Assembly (NCBI GenBank): GCA_017311185.1
Contig: JAESUZ010004508.1
Location: 310,001 to 374,000 of the forward strand
DNA: 64,000 nucleotides
Direction of reading: 5' to 3'
DNA from: Proteles cristata cristata
Taxonomy: Eukaryota; Chordata; Mammalia; Carnivora; Hyaenidae
Part shown: piece by piece, positions 1-11,365 of the stretch
Layout: each line of letters begins with the position of its first letter
Numbering within the stretch: position 1 is the stretch's first letter
The notes under the pieces: model-generated
Seen by the model: only the letters and a program-made list of their open reading frames with translations
Databases searched by the model: none
Told to the model about the DNA's origin: nothing
Translations under genes and position numbers: made by a program

Positions 1-64
1 TCCCCTGTTCACGCTGTCTCTCTCTATCCTAGAAATAAAATAAAAATATTAAAAAAAAAAATAA
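1..64 (+). repeat. CAN-type SINE, 3' tail only
   Basis: The window opens inside a SINE: its last pyrimidine-rich bases, the CCTAGAAATAAA end and an A-rich tail. The CCTAGAAATAAA form belongs to the young subfamily seen at 4525-4740 and 43421-43646. Confidence 0.85.
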
Positions 65-799
65 AAGTGCTAAACTGAAGTTCAAAAACAGACGAAAGTA
101 AGCGATGGTGCTGGAAGACAGAAATGTCATGAGGAGGAGAAAGGATGTAGCATTGGGGGTAGAACATAGGGAGACTTCTGGTTTCTCTGGTACTCTTCCG
201 TGTCTTGCCTTGGGTGATGATATGTTTCTTTTGTGATCATTCACTAAAGTAGACAACTATGAATTGTGTACTTTCCTGACTATATGTTCTCCATCAAAAT
301 CTTTTAAAATAGTAGTGATAAGCAGAAAACCCAAATACAGAGTGCTATCATGTCTTGAAACATTTGTAAAACTGCATTTTGAAATAGCAGTTTGCATTTG
401 GCATTAACCAATGAAACACTAGCAGAATGATTTGAGAAATGTTCATTTAATTTAATGTCACCTAATTTAAAAGATGATTAGATCTCCATGAAATATTTTT
501 GTTTCATAAAATTTGTATCATCCTTACCATAGTTTCCTCACATTATTACCTACTAACGACAGTAACTGTTGCTACAATGGCTAACATCAATCATCCTTCC
601 AAACCTCAAGAATGCTTTCATTTGGGGATGGATGGTCTTAAGGCCATAGAGTTGGGATAATCCCCTACTACAAGGCCCATCTTTTGTTTGTTTCCAGCAC
701 CCCTTTCCTCTACTTCCCTCTCCATCCTCCCCTTATCCCCAGATATAGGGAACTAGAGAATGTCATTGTGATTATCCTTGGATGTAACTATATTCTTTA
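65..799. other. No recognisable gene or repeat
   Basis: AT-rich sequence with no credible coding frame. I see no repeat that I can name. Confidence 0.5.
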
Positions 800-939
800 A
801 AATTATAAGTGGTAGAAAGTTCCAGTTATGTAAGACAAATAAACTTTAGGACTCTGATGTACAGCATGGTGACCATAGTTAATAATACTGTATTCTATAC
901 TTGAATTTTGTTAAGATAATAGATCTTAAATGTTCTCAC

Positions 940-971
<32 letters not shown>

Positions 972-1122
972 CACACACGATAACTATGTGAGATTAGGAA
1001 TATGTTAATTAGCTTCATTGTGGTAACCATTTCACAATATATACATGTATCAAAATATCTCATTGTGTACCATAAATATAATTTTTATTTGTTAATTGTA
1101 CTTCAGTAAAACTGGAAAAATT
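800..1122 (+). repeat. Old L1 3' end with embedded (CA)n
   Basis: The text around 'gatgtacagcatggtgacca', 'gatcttaaatgttctcacca' and 'ttcagtaaaactggaaaaat' is the 3' UTR of an old mammalian L1 (L1MA/L1MB-like). A (CA)n microsatellite at about 939-978 sits where the consensus has an A-rich patch. Confidence 0.7.
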
Positions 1123-1139
1123 ATCATTTTCTATGTGTG

Positions 1140-1610
1140 TGATATTTTAATTCATATAAATGGCTTATACTACAGATATTTACTTTTTTTCCACCTGACA
1201 TCATGGTTTTGAACAATTATCTCTCATGCTATGTGTATATCTAGTTCATTATTTCTGACTGCTGTAGAGTTCATTCAATGTGTGTCTTCTACTTTTCTAT
1301 CCATCTTTTTCTTCCATGATGAACAACAGAAAGCACTATGGACCTCCTATCCATCACCTGAACAAATGTTTCTCCAGAATATATATCAAGGGTTGGGATA
1401 GCTGGGTGACCAAGTATGTACATTAATGTTTGCTAGGTACCACCAAAATGTAGCTCTCTAAATAGTATCTCATTATGTTTTTAGTTTGTATTTCCTCATT
1501 AGTGAGGTAGAGTATTTTTTTTCACAGATATACTAGTCATTTAGATTGCTGGTTCTGTTAACTGCCTATTCATACCCTGTGCCCATTTTTCTACTAGGTT
1601 TCCAAGTACT
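1140..1610 (-). repeat. Old L1 fragment
   Basis: Diverged antisense L1 text, for example 'ctgcctattcataccctgtg' followed by 'cccatttttctactagg', typical of the 3' part of old L1M elements. Confidence 0.5.
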
Positions 1611-1759
1611 CTACTGATTTAAGCAAGTCCTCCCAAAAGTGTAAAGTACAAAGTAAATAATTTGATGTCAAACATTAAGCACTCTTCTTCCATGAATAAC
1701 ATTATGGGCAGAATTCAAAGTACACACAGATATACAAATGAAGATATTTGCAGGATCGA

Positions 1760-1925
1760 AAGTATCATGGGGGTCTCCATTCTAACTTATTTAATTCACC
1801 CAATGATCATAGAAGTCAGTGCCCTTAGAACTCCCATTTTAGAGATGAGGAAACTGAGACCAGAGATGCTAAATAACTTACCTATGATCCAATAGCAAAT
1901 TAGAAGATTATCTGATTTTCAAGTC
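1760..1925 (+). repeat. MIR-like SINE remnant
   Basis: Contains the MIR-type core 'cccattttagagatgaggaa' followed by 'actgagaccagagatg'. Confidence 0.6.
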
Positions 1926-3078
1926 TATGCTCTGGGACATCTGCTCTTCATTTCCACAAGTAGGAAGCTTGAAAGTCATCTCTCCATCCGAACAAATAAA
2001 AAGCTGAACTGACTGAAAAACAATTCTCCTTGGATAAGATAGAGGAGGACACAGGGCAAACCGCTGCCTCCAAGACTTGAGACGCAAATACAGGAAGGTG
2101 CAACTGACTAAATCAGAGACTTAGGAGGAGAAAAACCTGTGGGAACCCTTGCCGGGGTAGAAAAGCTAAGTTGGAATTGACACATTGCTGGAGGCTTAGT
2201 GTGGACAAGTCTGAGAGTTAAAAACTCCAGGGGAGCCGAGTCACAAGAGGGGACCACAATTATTATAAGATTTACCTCCAGGAACTTGATCATGTTCCCC
2301 CAGTAAGTATCAGAGAAAAATCCCTCCTATTTCTGGCAGGAGGAGGGGAAAAGAAACCGTTCTGAAATGCATCAGAACACAGTGTTCTTAACAAGGACTG
2401 CCCTCAGGTGACAGTAGTTAAGCCACACTTAACCTGCTGGGGTCATCAGAGCCTAATTGACCTGAGGAAGGGAATACCAGCTCTAGCCATTTTGTCCCAC
2501 ACAAGAGGGACAAAAAGACAGAGAAATGCCTCTGAAGTTCACAGGCCAGAGGCACAGCTCACTAAAAGACTGAGGTCTAATCATAAGACTATAGAACACT
2601 TCCCCTCCCCCAACACCTTACCAGCAGGTTACTAAAGGGCTATTTATGACAGTTTCTTTTTCCCAGTACATCATGTGTGGCTATCAAGAAAAAATTACAA
2701 GACATATCAAAAGGTAACAAACACAATTTGGAAGACGCAGCAAGCCTTGGAACCAGATATGGCAGGGATGCTGGAATTAGACTCGGAATTTAAAACAACT
2801 ATGATTAATACACTAAGAGCTCTAATGGGTAATGTAGACAGCATGGAAAATCAGAGGGACAACGTAAGCTTAAGAGATGGAAATTCTAAGGAAGCACCAA
2901 AAAAGAAATACTAGAGATCAAAAACTAACAAAAATGAAGAATACTTTTGGCTTGTTAGTTGACTGGACACAGTTGAAGAAAAAAATCTCGGAGCTAGAGA
3001 ATATCTCAATAGAAACCTCAAACACTGGAAAGCAAAGAGAATAAAGACTGGGGGAAAATGCAGAACAAAATATTCAAG

Positions 3079-3243
3079 GGGGCTCCTGAATGGCTCAATC
3101 GGTTGAGGGTCCAACTCTTGATTTCAGCTCAGGTCATGGGATGGAGCCCTGCATGGGGCTCCTCCCTGAGTGTGGAGCCTGCTTGGGATCCTCTCAGTTT
3201 CTATCTCTCTCCCTACCTCTCTCTGCCCCTCCCCCTGCTCATG

Positions 3244-3277
<34 letters not shown>

Positions 3278-3284
3278 AAAAAAG
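3079..3284 (+). repeat. CAN-type SINE
   Basis: Diverged head 'ggctcctgaatggctcaat' through a (TC)n tract at 3243-3272. It is probably flanked by atattcaag / atatttaag (about 3070 and 3286). Confidence 0.85.
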
Positions 3285-3296
3285 ATATTTAAGCAG

Positions 3297-3505
3297 TGTG
3301 CCTGGGTGGCTCAGGCAGTTAAGCATCCACCTTCAGCTCAGGTCATGATCTCACAGTTTCTGAGTTCAAGCCCTGTCTCAGGCTAGGTGCTGACAGCTCA
3401 GAGCCTGGAGCCTGCTTCAGAGTCTGTGTCTGCCTCTCTCTCTGCCTCTCCTCTGCTCACACTCTGTCTCTGTCTCTCTCAAAAACAAACATAAATTTTT
3501 TTAAC
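3297..3505 (+). repeat. CAN-type SINE
   Basis: Head 'gtgcctgggtggctcaggca', CT-rich 3' part and 'aaaacaaacataaa' end. It lies immediately after the previous SINE in the same orientation. Confidence 0.9.
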
Positions 3506-4104
3506 ATCCAAGAAATATAGGAGAACTACAAAAGGTAAAACATACACGTAATGGGAATACGAGGTGAAGAGAGAGAGAAAGGAACAGAAGAAATATTTGA
3601 ATCAATAATGACTGAAAAATTTTCCAAATTAGTGTCAGACACCACATCATCCAGTAAGCTCAAGAACATGGAGCAGAATAACTAACAACAATAACTACAG
3701 CTGGGCACAGCATCTTCAAACTACAGAAAATCAAAGATAAAGAAAAAACCCAGAGGGGAAAACAACCAGCTAACGAGGAACAAAGATAAAAATTACATCT
3801 GACTTCTACTAAGAAACCATTCAAAGCAAGAAAAGAGTGAAGTAAAATATTTAAATTTGAAAGAAAAGTCCCTACTGTACCGTGTGAAATAATTCTTCAA
3901 AAGTGGAGGAGAAATAAAGACTTTCTCAGGCAAACAGAAGTGGAGAGAACTTGTCCAAAAGAACTGCCTTGCAGGAAATGTGGAAAGAAGTTCTGTAGAC
4001 AGCAGGAAAGTCACATAGGTCAGAAACCTGGATCTATGTAAAGAAAGGGAGAATATCAAAGGAGGAATAAGTAAGGGTCAAATTAAACATTTCATTTTTC
4101 TTAT

Positions 4105-4500
4105 TTTTTAATTGAGCTAGCAGATAATAGTTTGTACAAAATAATAATAGCAATAATATATTGGATTATGTATTCTTGTGTACATATTTTTTGTGTATGT
4201 GTATATATGTATATATGTTTTGTGTATATATGTCTAAGTGAAATGAATGACAGAAATGGTATAAGTATGGGAGGAAGAAATTAGGATTATTTGTTATTAT
4301 AAGGTACTCACACACCACCCATGTTGTGGTATAGTGTTATTTGAAAGCGGACTTGAATTTATTGTAAATATATTTCACAAACTGTAGGGCAATCATTTGA
4401 AAAAGGAAGAAGAAGAACAACAACAAGGAGGAGGAGGAAGAGGAGGGGGAGGGGAATTATATGCTAAAGAAGGAGAGAAAATGGAATCATATAAAATGTT
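4105..4500. repeat. Low-complexity stretch: TA/TG-rich and (GGA)n
   Basis: Contains a tatgtgtatatatg-type run (about 4170-4235) and a purine-only tract rich in GGA/GAA at about 4403-4456. It lies between the ORF1-like and ORF2-like parts of the old L1. Confidence 0.6.
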
Positions 4501-4524
4501 GAATTAAAACTAAAAAAGGCATGG

Positions 4525-4740
4525 GGCGCCTGGGTGGCTTAGTCGGTTAAGCGTCCGACTTTCGCTTAGGTCATGATCTCGCGGTTCGTGGGTTCGAGCC
4601 CCGCGTCGGGCTGTGTGCTGACTGCCGGCTCAGAGCCCGGAGCCTGTTTCAGTCTGTGACTCGCTCTCTCTCTCTGACCCTCCCCTGCTCATGCTGTCTC
4701 TCTCTCTCCTAGAAATAAATAAATTATTAAAAAAAAAAAA
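4525..4740 (+). repeat. Young CAN-type SINE with target duplication
   Basis: Full-length copy with near-intact pol III boxes: A-box TGGCTTAGTCGG and B-box GGTTCGAGCCC. It ends in CCTAGAAATAAATAAA and an A run. Flanking duplications at 4508-4524 and 4741-4757 (aactaaaaRaggcatgg) differ at one base. It carries the subfamily markers 'gactttcgcttaggtcatg', 'gtgctgactgccggctcag' and 'ttcagtctgtgactcgct'. Confidence 0.95.
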
Positions 4741-4974
4741 AACTAAAAGAGGCATGGAGAAAGTAAAAGACAAAAAATAGGAACAGATATCAAGCCCAAC
4801 TAATAGAAAACAGTAATAAATATAGTAGATACTAATTAATTAGTATCTATATACTAATTAATTATATTAATAGCTATATTAATAATCACTTTAAATATCA
4901 ATGATCTAAATGCAACAGTTAAAAGACAGACTGTCTAAATGGATCAAAAAACATGATGTTGTCTCTAAGTCATC

Positions 4975-5815
4975 CCCTTTTTTTTCTTTTTGTTTCAAGT
5001 TTTTATTAAAATTCTAGTTAGTTAATATATAGTGTAATATTGGTTTCAGGAGTAGAATGATCCATCATTTACATATATAACACCCAGTAATTATCGCAAC
5101 AAGTGCCCTCCTTAATACCCGTCACCATTTAGCCTACCCCCTGCCTACCTCCCCTCCAGCAACCCTCAGTTTGTTCTCTAGTTAAAAGTCTCCTGTGGTT
5201 TGCTCCCTCTCTTTCTTCCCTCTTTCCCCTATGTTCATCTGTTCATCTGTTTTGTTTCTTACATTCCACATATGAGTGAAATCATATGGTATTTCTCTTT
5301 CTCTGACTGACTTATTTCACTTAGCGTAATAGATTCTAGCTCCATCCACATTGTTGCAAATGGCAAGATTTCATTCTTTTTGAAGGCCGATTAATACCTC
5401 ATTCTATGTACATCTTATTTATCCATTCATCAGTCAATGGACATTTGGGCTCTTTCCATAATTTGGCTATTGTTGATAATGCTGCTGTAAACATCAGAAT
5501 GCATGTGCCCCTTTGAATCGGTATTTTTGTATCTTCTGGGTAAATACCTAGTAGTGCAACTGCTGGGCCGTAGGATAGTTCTATTTCTAACTTTTAGAGG
5601 AACCTCCATACTGCTTTCAGAGTGGCTGCACCAGTTTGCATTCCCACCAACAGTATAAGAAGGTTCCTCTTTCCCTGCATCCTCACAAACATCATATTAT
5701 TTCCTGTGTTAATTTTAACCATTCTGACAGGTATGAGGTGTTATCTCATCATGGTTTTGATTTGTATTTCCCTGATGATGAGTGATGTGGAGCACCTTTT
5801 CATGAGAACACCCAC
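4975..5815 (-). mobile_element. 5'-truncated carnivore L1, antisense
   Basis: It begins with a T run (the reversed A tail). It continues through antisense 3' UTR ('gttagttaatatatagtgta') and the C-terminal part of ORF2 read backwards ('gtttgcattcccaccaacag', 'gagtgatgtggagcacct') and stops abruptly. It is inserted in the older plus-strand L1. Confidence 0.85.
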
Positions 5816-6420
5816 TTTAAATATAAACACACATACAAATTAAAGTAAATGGCTGGAGAAAATATACCATGCTAACACTAATCAAAAGAAAGCAGGAATA
5901 GCTAATTTCAGACAGAGCAGACTTTAAAGTAAGGAAGTTTATCAGGGATAAAGAAGAGCACTGTGGCATAGCAATTCGTAACACGTAACACGCGCCTAAC
6001 AACAGAGTATCAAATTATGTGAGATAAAACTGATAGGACTTCAAGGAAAAATAGATGAATCCACTATCACAGTATAGCAACTTCAACACCCCTCTCTCAG
6101 AAATGGACAGATCCATCAGGCAAATAATCAGTAAGAACACAGCTGAACACATCAATCTACTGGGTAATATAATTGACATATCCAGTCTACTTCATCCAAC
6201 GACAGCAAATACACATTTTTATCAAGCTCACATGTAATATTCACCGAGATAGAGACATTGTGGGCCATAAAGCACATAAACACTTTAATATTTTTAAAAG
6301 AACAGAAAGCATACAATGTTTGCTCTCAGACCACAGGAAATTAAAAATCAGTTACACAAAGATAAAACACAAAGATTTGGGGAAAATCCCCAAATAATTG
6401 CAGATTAAACAACAAACTCT

Positions 6421-6460
6421 TTTTTTTTAATTTGAGAGAAGAGAGAAAGGGGGGGCAAAG

Positions 6461-6510
<50 letters not shown>

Positions 6511-6670
6511 GAAGGAGGAGGAGGAAGAGGAGATGGAGGAGAGAGAATCTTAAGCAACTCTGTGCTCAGCACAGAGCCTGGCACGGGGCTCCACCCCATG
6601 ACACTGGGATCATGACCTGAGCTGAAATCAAGAGTTAGACACTCAACTGACTGAGCTACCCAGGCACCCC
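6421..6670 (-). repeat. CAN-type SINE with long (GA)n
   Basis: Antisense copy ending in the head complement 'ctgagctacccaggcacccc'. A pure (GA)n of about 44 bases (about 6462-6505) has grown from its CT-rich region. Confidence 0.9.
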
Positions 6671-7048
6671 TGAACAGCACACTTCTAAATCACACACAGG
6701 TTAAAAATAAAATCTCAAGAAAAATTTTAAAATATTTTGAACTAAACGAAAATAAAAATGCAACCTATCAAAATTTGTGAGATGTAGTGAAAGTAGTGCT
6801 TAGAGGGAAATTTATAGCGTTAGATGAATCTATTAGAAAAGAAGAAAGATCTAAAATTAATAAGTTTCCATCTTAAGAAACTGGAAAAAGAATAGCAAAT
6901 TAAACCCAAAGTAAGCAGAAGAAAAGTCTGTGTTTTAAATAGTTTCCTTCTATTTCTTCTAGTGCCAGTCCTCCAAATGCATGCCTTCTCTTATATCTTT
7001 TCTTCCCTTTCTCCTTCATCAAGGTCCATAAACCCCAATAATATCAAT

Positions 7049-7223
7049 GTCTTGGGGTGTATGGGTGGCTCAGTCAGTTAAGCATCCAACTCTTGGTTTT
7101 GGCTCAGGTCATGATCTCATGGTTCATAAAGTCGAGCCCCACATCAAGCTCCACACTAAAAAACCAGAGCCTGATTGGGATTCTCTCCCTCTCTCTCGAC
7201 AATAAACTTAAAAAAATAATAAT
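7049..7223 (+). repeat. CAN-type SINE, first of a same-site pair
   Basis: Head 'gtatgggtggctcagtcagt'; ends in (AAT)n. Flanked by aataatatca at 7037-7046 and 7224-7233. Confidence 0.9.
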
Positions 7224-7233
7224 AATAATATCA

Positions 7234-7439
7234 GGAACCCCTGGGTGGTTCAGTCAGGTAAGCATCTGACTTCGGCTCAGGTCACAATGTCACAGCTTGT
7301 GGGTTCGAGCCCCACGTTGGGCCCTGTGTTGACAGTTCAGAGCCTGGACTCTGCTTCAGAGTCTATCTCCCTCTCTCTTCTGCCCCTCCCCCACTTGTGC
7401 TCCCTCTCTCTCTCAAAAATAAACATTAAAAATATTTTA
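7234..7439 (+). repeat. CAN-type SINE, second of a same-site pair
   Basis: Head 'cccctgggtggttcagtcag', end 'aaaaataaacattaaaaata'. Flanked by aataatatca at 7224-7233 and 7440-7449, sharing the middle copy with the previous SINE. Confidence 0.9.
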
Positions 7440-7451
7440 AATAATATCAAT

Positions 7452-7914
7452 TTCTCCAACCTTAGTAAGTTTTTATAGTTTTTTTTTCACTTTACTGCAT
7501 TTATAACTTTCTTTTTATTGCACTAGCCAGTTGTGGTTCATACTATAATTGCAGTGCTAATTACTTTTATAGGTAAATTAATGTTTCACCAACTACAGTA
7601 TAACCCTCTTGAGTACATGGACATTCTATTTCTTTGTATTTTTGGGAGCAAGCAATGTAGGATCTTGAATTTAAGGCCCTTAATATACATATCTGCTTTG
7701 ACATAAATAAATACATAAACTACCTCTATATTCCTCTATCCTACTTCCTGTGATCAATTTCCAGAGAATAGAAGATAGAAAGGTTTGATATTTCTTTTAG
7801 ACATACTGCCTGATTTTCTTTTGCTCCTTGTGGTATTAACTTATTTTTTTAAGTGACCGAGTAAACAGTTAAAATTAAAAGATTTGAAAGATTTATTTCC
7901 ACCTTTGTCTTGAC
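7452..7914. other. No recognisable gene or repeat
   Basis: AT-rich sequence with no coding frame of interest and no repeat that I can name. Confidence 0.4.
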
Positions 7915-7923
7915 CATTCACTT

Positions 7924-8375
7924 TTTTAAATGTTTATTTATTTTTGACAAAGACAGAGTGCAAGCAGGGGAAGAGAGAGAGAGACCCAGAATTCGAAGCA
8001 GGTTCCAGGCACCCAGCTGTCAGCACAGAGCCCAATGCAGGCTCAAACCCACAAACAGTGAGATCATGACCTGAGCTGAAGTCAGACGCTTAACTGACTG
8101 AGCCACCCAGGTGCCCCTTTTGTTTTTGTTTTTGTTTTTTTGAGAGAGAGAGAGAGAGAGATTGAGGTCACAACTGATCAAGGGGCAGAGAGAGAGAAAG
8201 AACCAGGGCTCCCCCAAAGCAGGGCTCGTTTTTACTGGAAGTGTGGCTCGTGTTCACTCACTGGAAGCAGGGCTTGGGCTCACCTGATGTAACACTCTAA
8301 CTCACAAACCATGAGATCATGAGCTGTGCCGAAGTCAGATGCTTGATGACTGAGCCAAGCAGACACCCGAATACT
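7924..8375 (-). repeat. Composite of two head-to-tail CAN-type SINEs
   Basis: The first SINE is at 7924-8118 (ending 'tgagccacccaggtgcccc') and the second at 8119-8370, joined by a (TTTTTG)n linker. A near-identical duplication, cattcacttNttaaat, lies outside the pair (7915-7931 and 8376-8391). Confidence 0.85.
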
Positions 8376-8391
8376 CATTCACTTGTTAAAT

Positions 8392-8911
8392 CATCATAGG
8401 GCAATTATTACAGTTACTGTTTCAGCTTTCTTATTGTTAAAATGTACAAGATTGTATGCTTCTGGATCTTTGGATAGAATAACACAAGAATTTAGAGCCT
8501 ACGTAAACATGTAGATAGTGAGTTTAAAAAAAAAAAAAAAAGCCCATCTGCTCATTGCGAAACCTCTTGACTGATGAAGCTGTATCCTGTAAACCTATAA
8601 ATATATATAGGTATACATATAGGTATACATATATGAACATATGTAGTTTTATCTTATTTATAGTATAGCTTTCTATCCTTTTCAAAATCATAAGATATAC
8701 ATAATGATGGCAACAGAGTATTATTGGAATTGCAAGCCAACCAGTCAGATCAAAAAGCAAGTAGAACTGAAACCAAGGTAAAAAAACATAAACTTCACAC
8801 AATTAAAGGGTATTGAGAAAAGCCCAAATTTGTTGTCAGCCAACAGGTCAAAATCAAAGACATCAAAGAGAGATTGACTATACAGAATCACCTGCCTTTT
8901 CTTTCCAATTT
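8392..8911. other. No recognisable gene; short AT microsatellite
   Basis: Contains 'ataggtatacatataggtat' and similar at about 8598-8640, and a 16-base A run at 8526-8541. The sequence is otherwise unassigned. Confidence 0.4.
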
Positions 8912-9129
8912 TTAAAATGTGTATTTATTTATTTTGAGAGAGAGAGAGAGCACAAGCAAGCAAGCATGATCAGGGGAGGAACAGAGAGAGTGAGTGAGAG
9001 AACCCCAAGCCAGTTCCATGCTATGAGTGGAGAACCCCACAAGGGGCTCAATGTCATGAACCATGAGATCATGACCTATGCTGAAATCAAGTGTCCGAGG
9101 CTTAACCAACTGAACCACCCAGGTACTCC
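8912..9129 (-). repeat. CAN-type SINE
   Basis: Antisense copy from 'atgtgtatttatttattttg' to 'gaaccacccaggtactcc'. The 109-codon open frame across it is a SINE translation. Confidence 0.9.
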
Positions 9130-9162
9130 TCACCTGCCTTAAAAAAAAAAAAAAAAAACTTT

Positions 9163-9374
9163 TGGGGACGTCTGGGTGGCTCAGTCCATTAAGCATCCAT
9201 CTTTGGCTCAGGTCATGATCTCACAGTTCAGGGGTTTGAGCCCTGCATTGGGCTCTGTGCTGATAGCTCAGAGCCTGGAGCCTGCTTTGGATTCTGTGTC
9301 TCCCTCTCTCTCTGCTCCTCCCCCACTTACACTCTGTCTCTCTCTCAAAAATAAACATTAAAAAAAATTTTAAA
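9163..9374 (+). repeat. CAN-type SINE
   Basis: Head 'gacgtctgggtggctcagtc' to 'caaaaataaacattaaaaaa'. It lies head-on to the SINE just before it, separated by an A run. Confidence 0.9.
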
Positions 9375-9640
9375 ACCTTTTTATTTTGAAATCTTAACAG
9401 ATTTATAGGAAGCTGTGAAGACAGTACAAAGACAACCCCATATCCTTCCTCCAGTGCTTACATCTTATAAAATCATAGTATGCTATCAAAACTAAGACAG
9501 TAATATTGGATGTGGTTCTTTCATCTTATCACAGGTGAATTTGTATAACCACTACTGCAATCAAATATTGAACCATCCCATCCCACAAAAATCTCCCTGT
9601 TCCTACCATTTACAGTTTGCTTGTAAGTAGAAAAAGAATA
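9375..9640 (-). repeat. Old L1M-type fragment
   Basis: 'ttattttgaaatcttaacag' and 'acatcttataaaatcatagt' resemble a widespread old L1M-associated sequence, also seen at 16340 and 20150. Confidence 0.45.
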
Positions 9641-10169
9641 AATTAACAGCACAGTCTGGGAGCACATTCAAGGAAGTGGATGTGGAGACAGTAAAAGGAA
9701 GAAGACTATCAATGAACTGTCACTAAGCCGGACTCTCTAGTGTGTCAGGGACTCTTGGTGGGGAACCTTCAACCATTACTCATGGCTCCTCTGAGAGACA
9801 AAACTCTTAAGTAGAAAGAGTTACACTGCCCCAAGATTGTCAGCCCAACCTTCATCTCCTGCCCTGCATCTCCCCAGGCTGGCCAATTCACCCACTCTCT
9901 GGTTTCTTCTTCACTGGGAGTTGCACCCAATCCTCAAATCCTTCAGTCAGTGACCTTGGCCTGACTAATCTAACAATCCCAGGTAACCATACCCCACATT
10001 TACTAAGCCACCCAGGCACCCCTCCTCAGTATTCCTCACCTCCAGCATCCAATAGACTGGGCTTTTGAGCACCTTTTTGTGGTTCCCTAGTTTTTCCTCC
10101 ATTTCCCTCTGATCCTGATTATTTTTCACGTGCATCATTAAAATAATAATTTCATTCTCTTTCACAGTG
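9641..10169. other. Unassigned sequence with a SINE-head scrap
   Basis: No gene seen. At 10003-10022, 'aagccacccaggcacccct' is the reverse complement of the first ~20 bases of a CAN SINE with nothing else of the element next to it. Confidence 0.5.
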
Positions 10170-10475
10170 GTGTAGGGCTCTTTCCCTCAAAACGCAGAAT
10201 GGAGAATATCACTCCCCTGCTCAAACTCCTGTGATGGCTCATTGTCTATAAAGGTGTACTCTTTCTTTTGACGTTTAAAGGCCTCCATTCCCTAGATACA
10301 GTGTGTGCTCTACAGCCAAACTGTCCTTGCTTCTGCTCCTCCTTCACTCTCCCTTTTACGTGTTTAATGAAATTCTATACATCCATAAAGGCCACTTCCA
10401 ACGCCATCTTCTCTGTTGAGCTTCTTTGACTTCCTGGATGGAATTAATCCTCCATGGCATTCCTATGTTACTTAT
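10170..10475 (+). repeat. L2 remnant
   Basis: L2-like order: 'ctcccctgctcaaactcctg', then 'gcctccattccctagatac', then 'ccacttccaacgccatct'. It is old and diverged. Confidence 0.6.
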
Positions 10476-10477
10476 TC

Positions 10478-10645
10478 TTTTTTTTTTTTAAGATTTTATT
10501 TTATTTTTAAATGCTTATATATTTTGAGGGAGGATGAGAGAGAATCCCAAGCAGCCCCAATGTGGGGTTCAATCCCACAACCATGAGATCATGATCTGAG
10601 CCAAAACCAAGAGTTGGACACTTAACCAAGACAACCAGTCACCTT
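10478..10645 (-). repeat. CAN-type SINE, diverged
   Basis: Antisense copy with a T run at its left end, 'catgagatcatgatctgagc' inside and a degraded head 'aaccaagacaaccagtcacc'. Confidence 0.8.
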
Positions 10646-10669
10646 CATTCTAACAATTATTTAAGCCTG

Positions 10670-10970
10670 CCTAAAAATATAGTTCATAAACATTTCTAGC
10701 AATGCAATCACCTCAGTCATTTTCAATATAACAAAATACTGAAGACAGATCATGAGTTTAATATTTAAACTAGGGTTTAAATTCCAACTCCTTTGTTGAC
10801 TACATGACATTGCACCAATTAGCCTCTGTGAGCCTAATTTCTTCATCAGTAAAATAGGGAAATAGTATCTATCCAATACGGTTGCTGTAGGAATTAACAG
10901 ATAATGTGGATAAAATGTCAAGCACAATATCTTCTTACTCAAAGTAGGAACTCCAAAAATATTAGCTCAG
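10670..10970 (+). repeat. MIR remnant
   Basis: MIR core order: 'gggtttaaattccaactcct', 'gcctctgtgagcctaatttc', 'ttcatcagtaaaatagggaa', 'gtaggaattaacagataatg'. Confidence 0.75.
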
Positions 10971-11142
10971 TTTTCCATTTTGTATCATACCTAATACCTA
11001 AAGCAAGGCTTTCAGAACAGCAGGCTGTTTAAAAATGTTTCCTGGATAAAAAATAGATAATACTGAGAGATTGTATTAAATAGTCTAAAGAATTATAGCT
11101 AAGCCACAAAATACTGAAAACTGAGAAGAGATCAGGAGGAAA

Positions 11143-11365
11143 ACATTTTTTTAATGTTCTTTTATTTCTTTCTTTATTTATTTTTTTTGAGAGAGAGAGA
11201 GAGAGCAAGAGCAGGGGAGAGGCAGAGAGAGGGAGAAAGAGAATCCAAAGTGGACTCCATGCTGATGGCAGAGAGCCCAGCGTGGGGCCTGAACTCACAA
11301 ACCTCAAGATCGTGACCTCAGCTGATATTGGACACTTAACCGACTGAGCCAACCAGGCGCCCCAG
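11143..11365 (-). repeat. CAN-type SINE
   Basis: Antisense copy from 'tttttaatgttcttttattt' to 'ctgagccaaccaggcgcccc'. Confidence 0.9.

Larger units (their letters stand above)
1975..6925 (+). mobile_element. Old L1-type element interrupted by later insertions
   Basis: Sense-strand L1 sequence runs through the 5' UTR/ORF1-like region (about 1975-4100) and ORF2 endonuclease-like sequence (about 4880-4970 and 5816-6420). It continues after a SINE to about 6925. Many stops break every frame. It has been cut by SINEs at 3079-3284, 3297-3505, 4525-4740 and 6421-6670, and by an antisense L1 at about 4975-5815. Sequence across the last insertion resumes in the expected L1 order ('ctctaagt' then 'cactttaaatataaacacac'). 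Confidence 0.65.

Noticed and set aside
939..979. (CA)n tract considered as a regulatory feature
   Set aside because: It is an ordinary microsatellite grown inside an old L1 3' UTR.
4525..4640. tRNA-like sequence with A- and B-boxes
   Set aside because: The tRNA-Lys similarity is the promoter head of a SINE; there is no complete tRNA gene.
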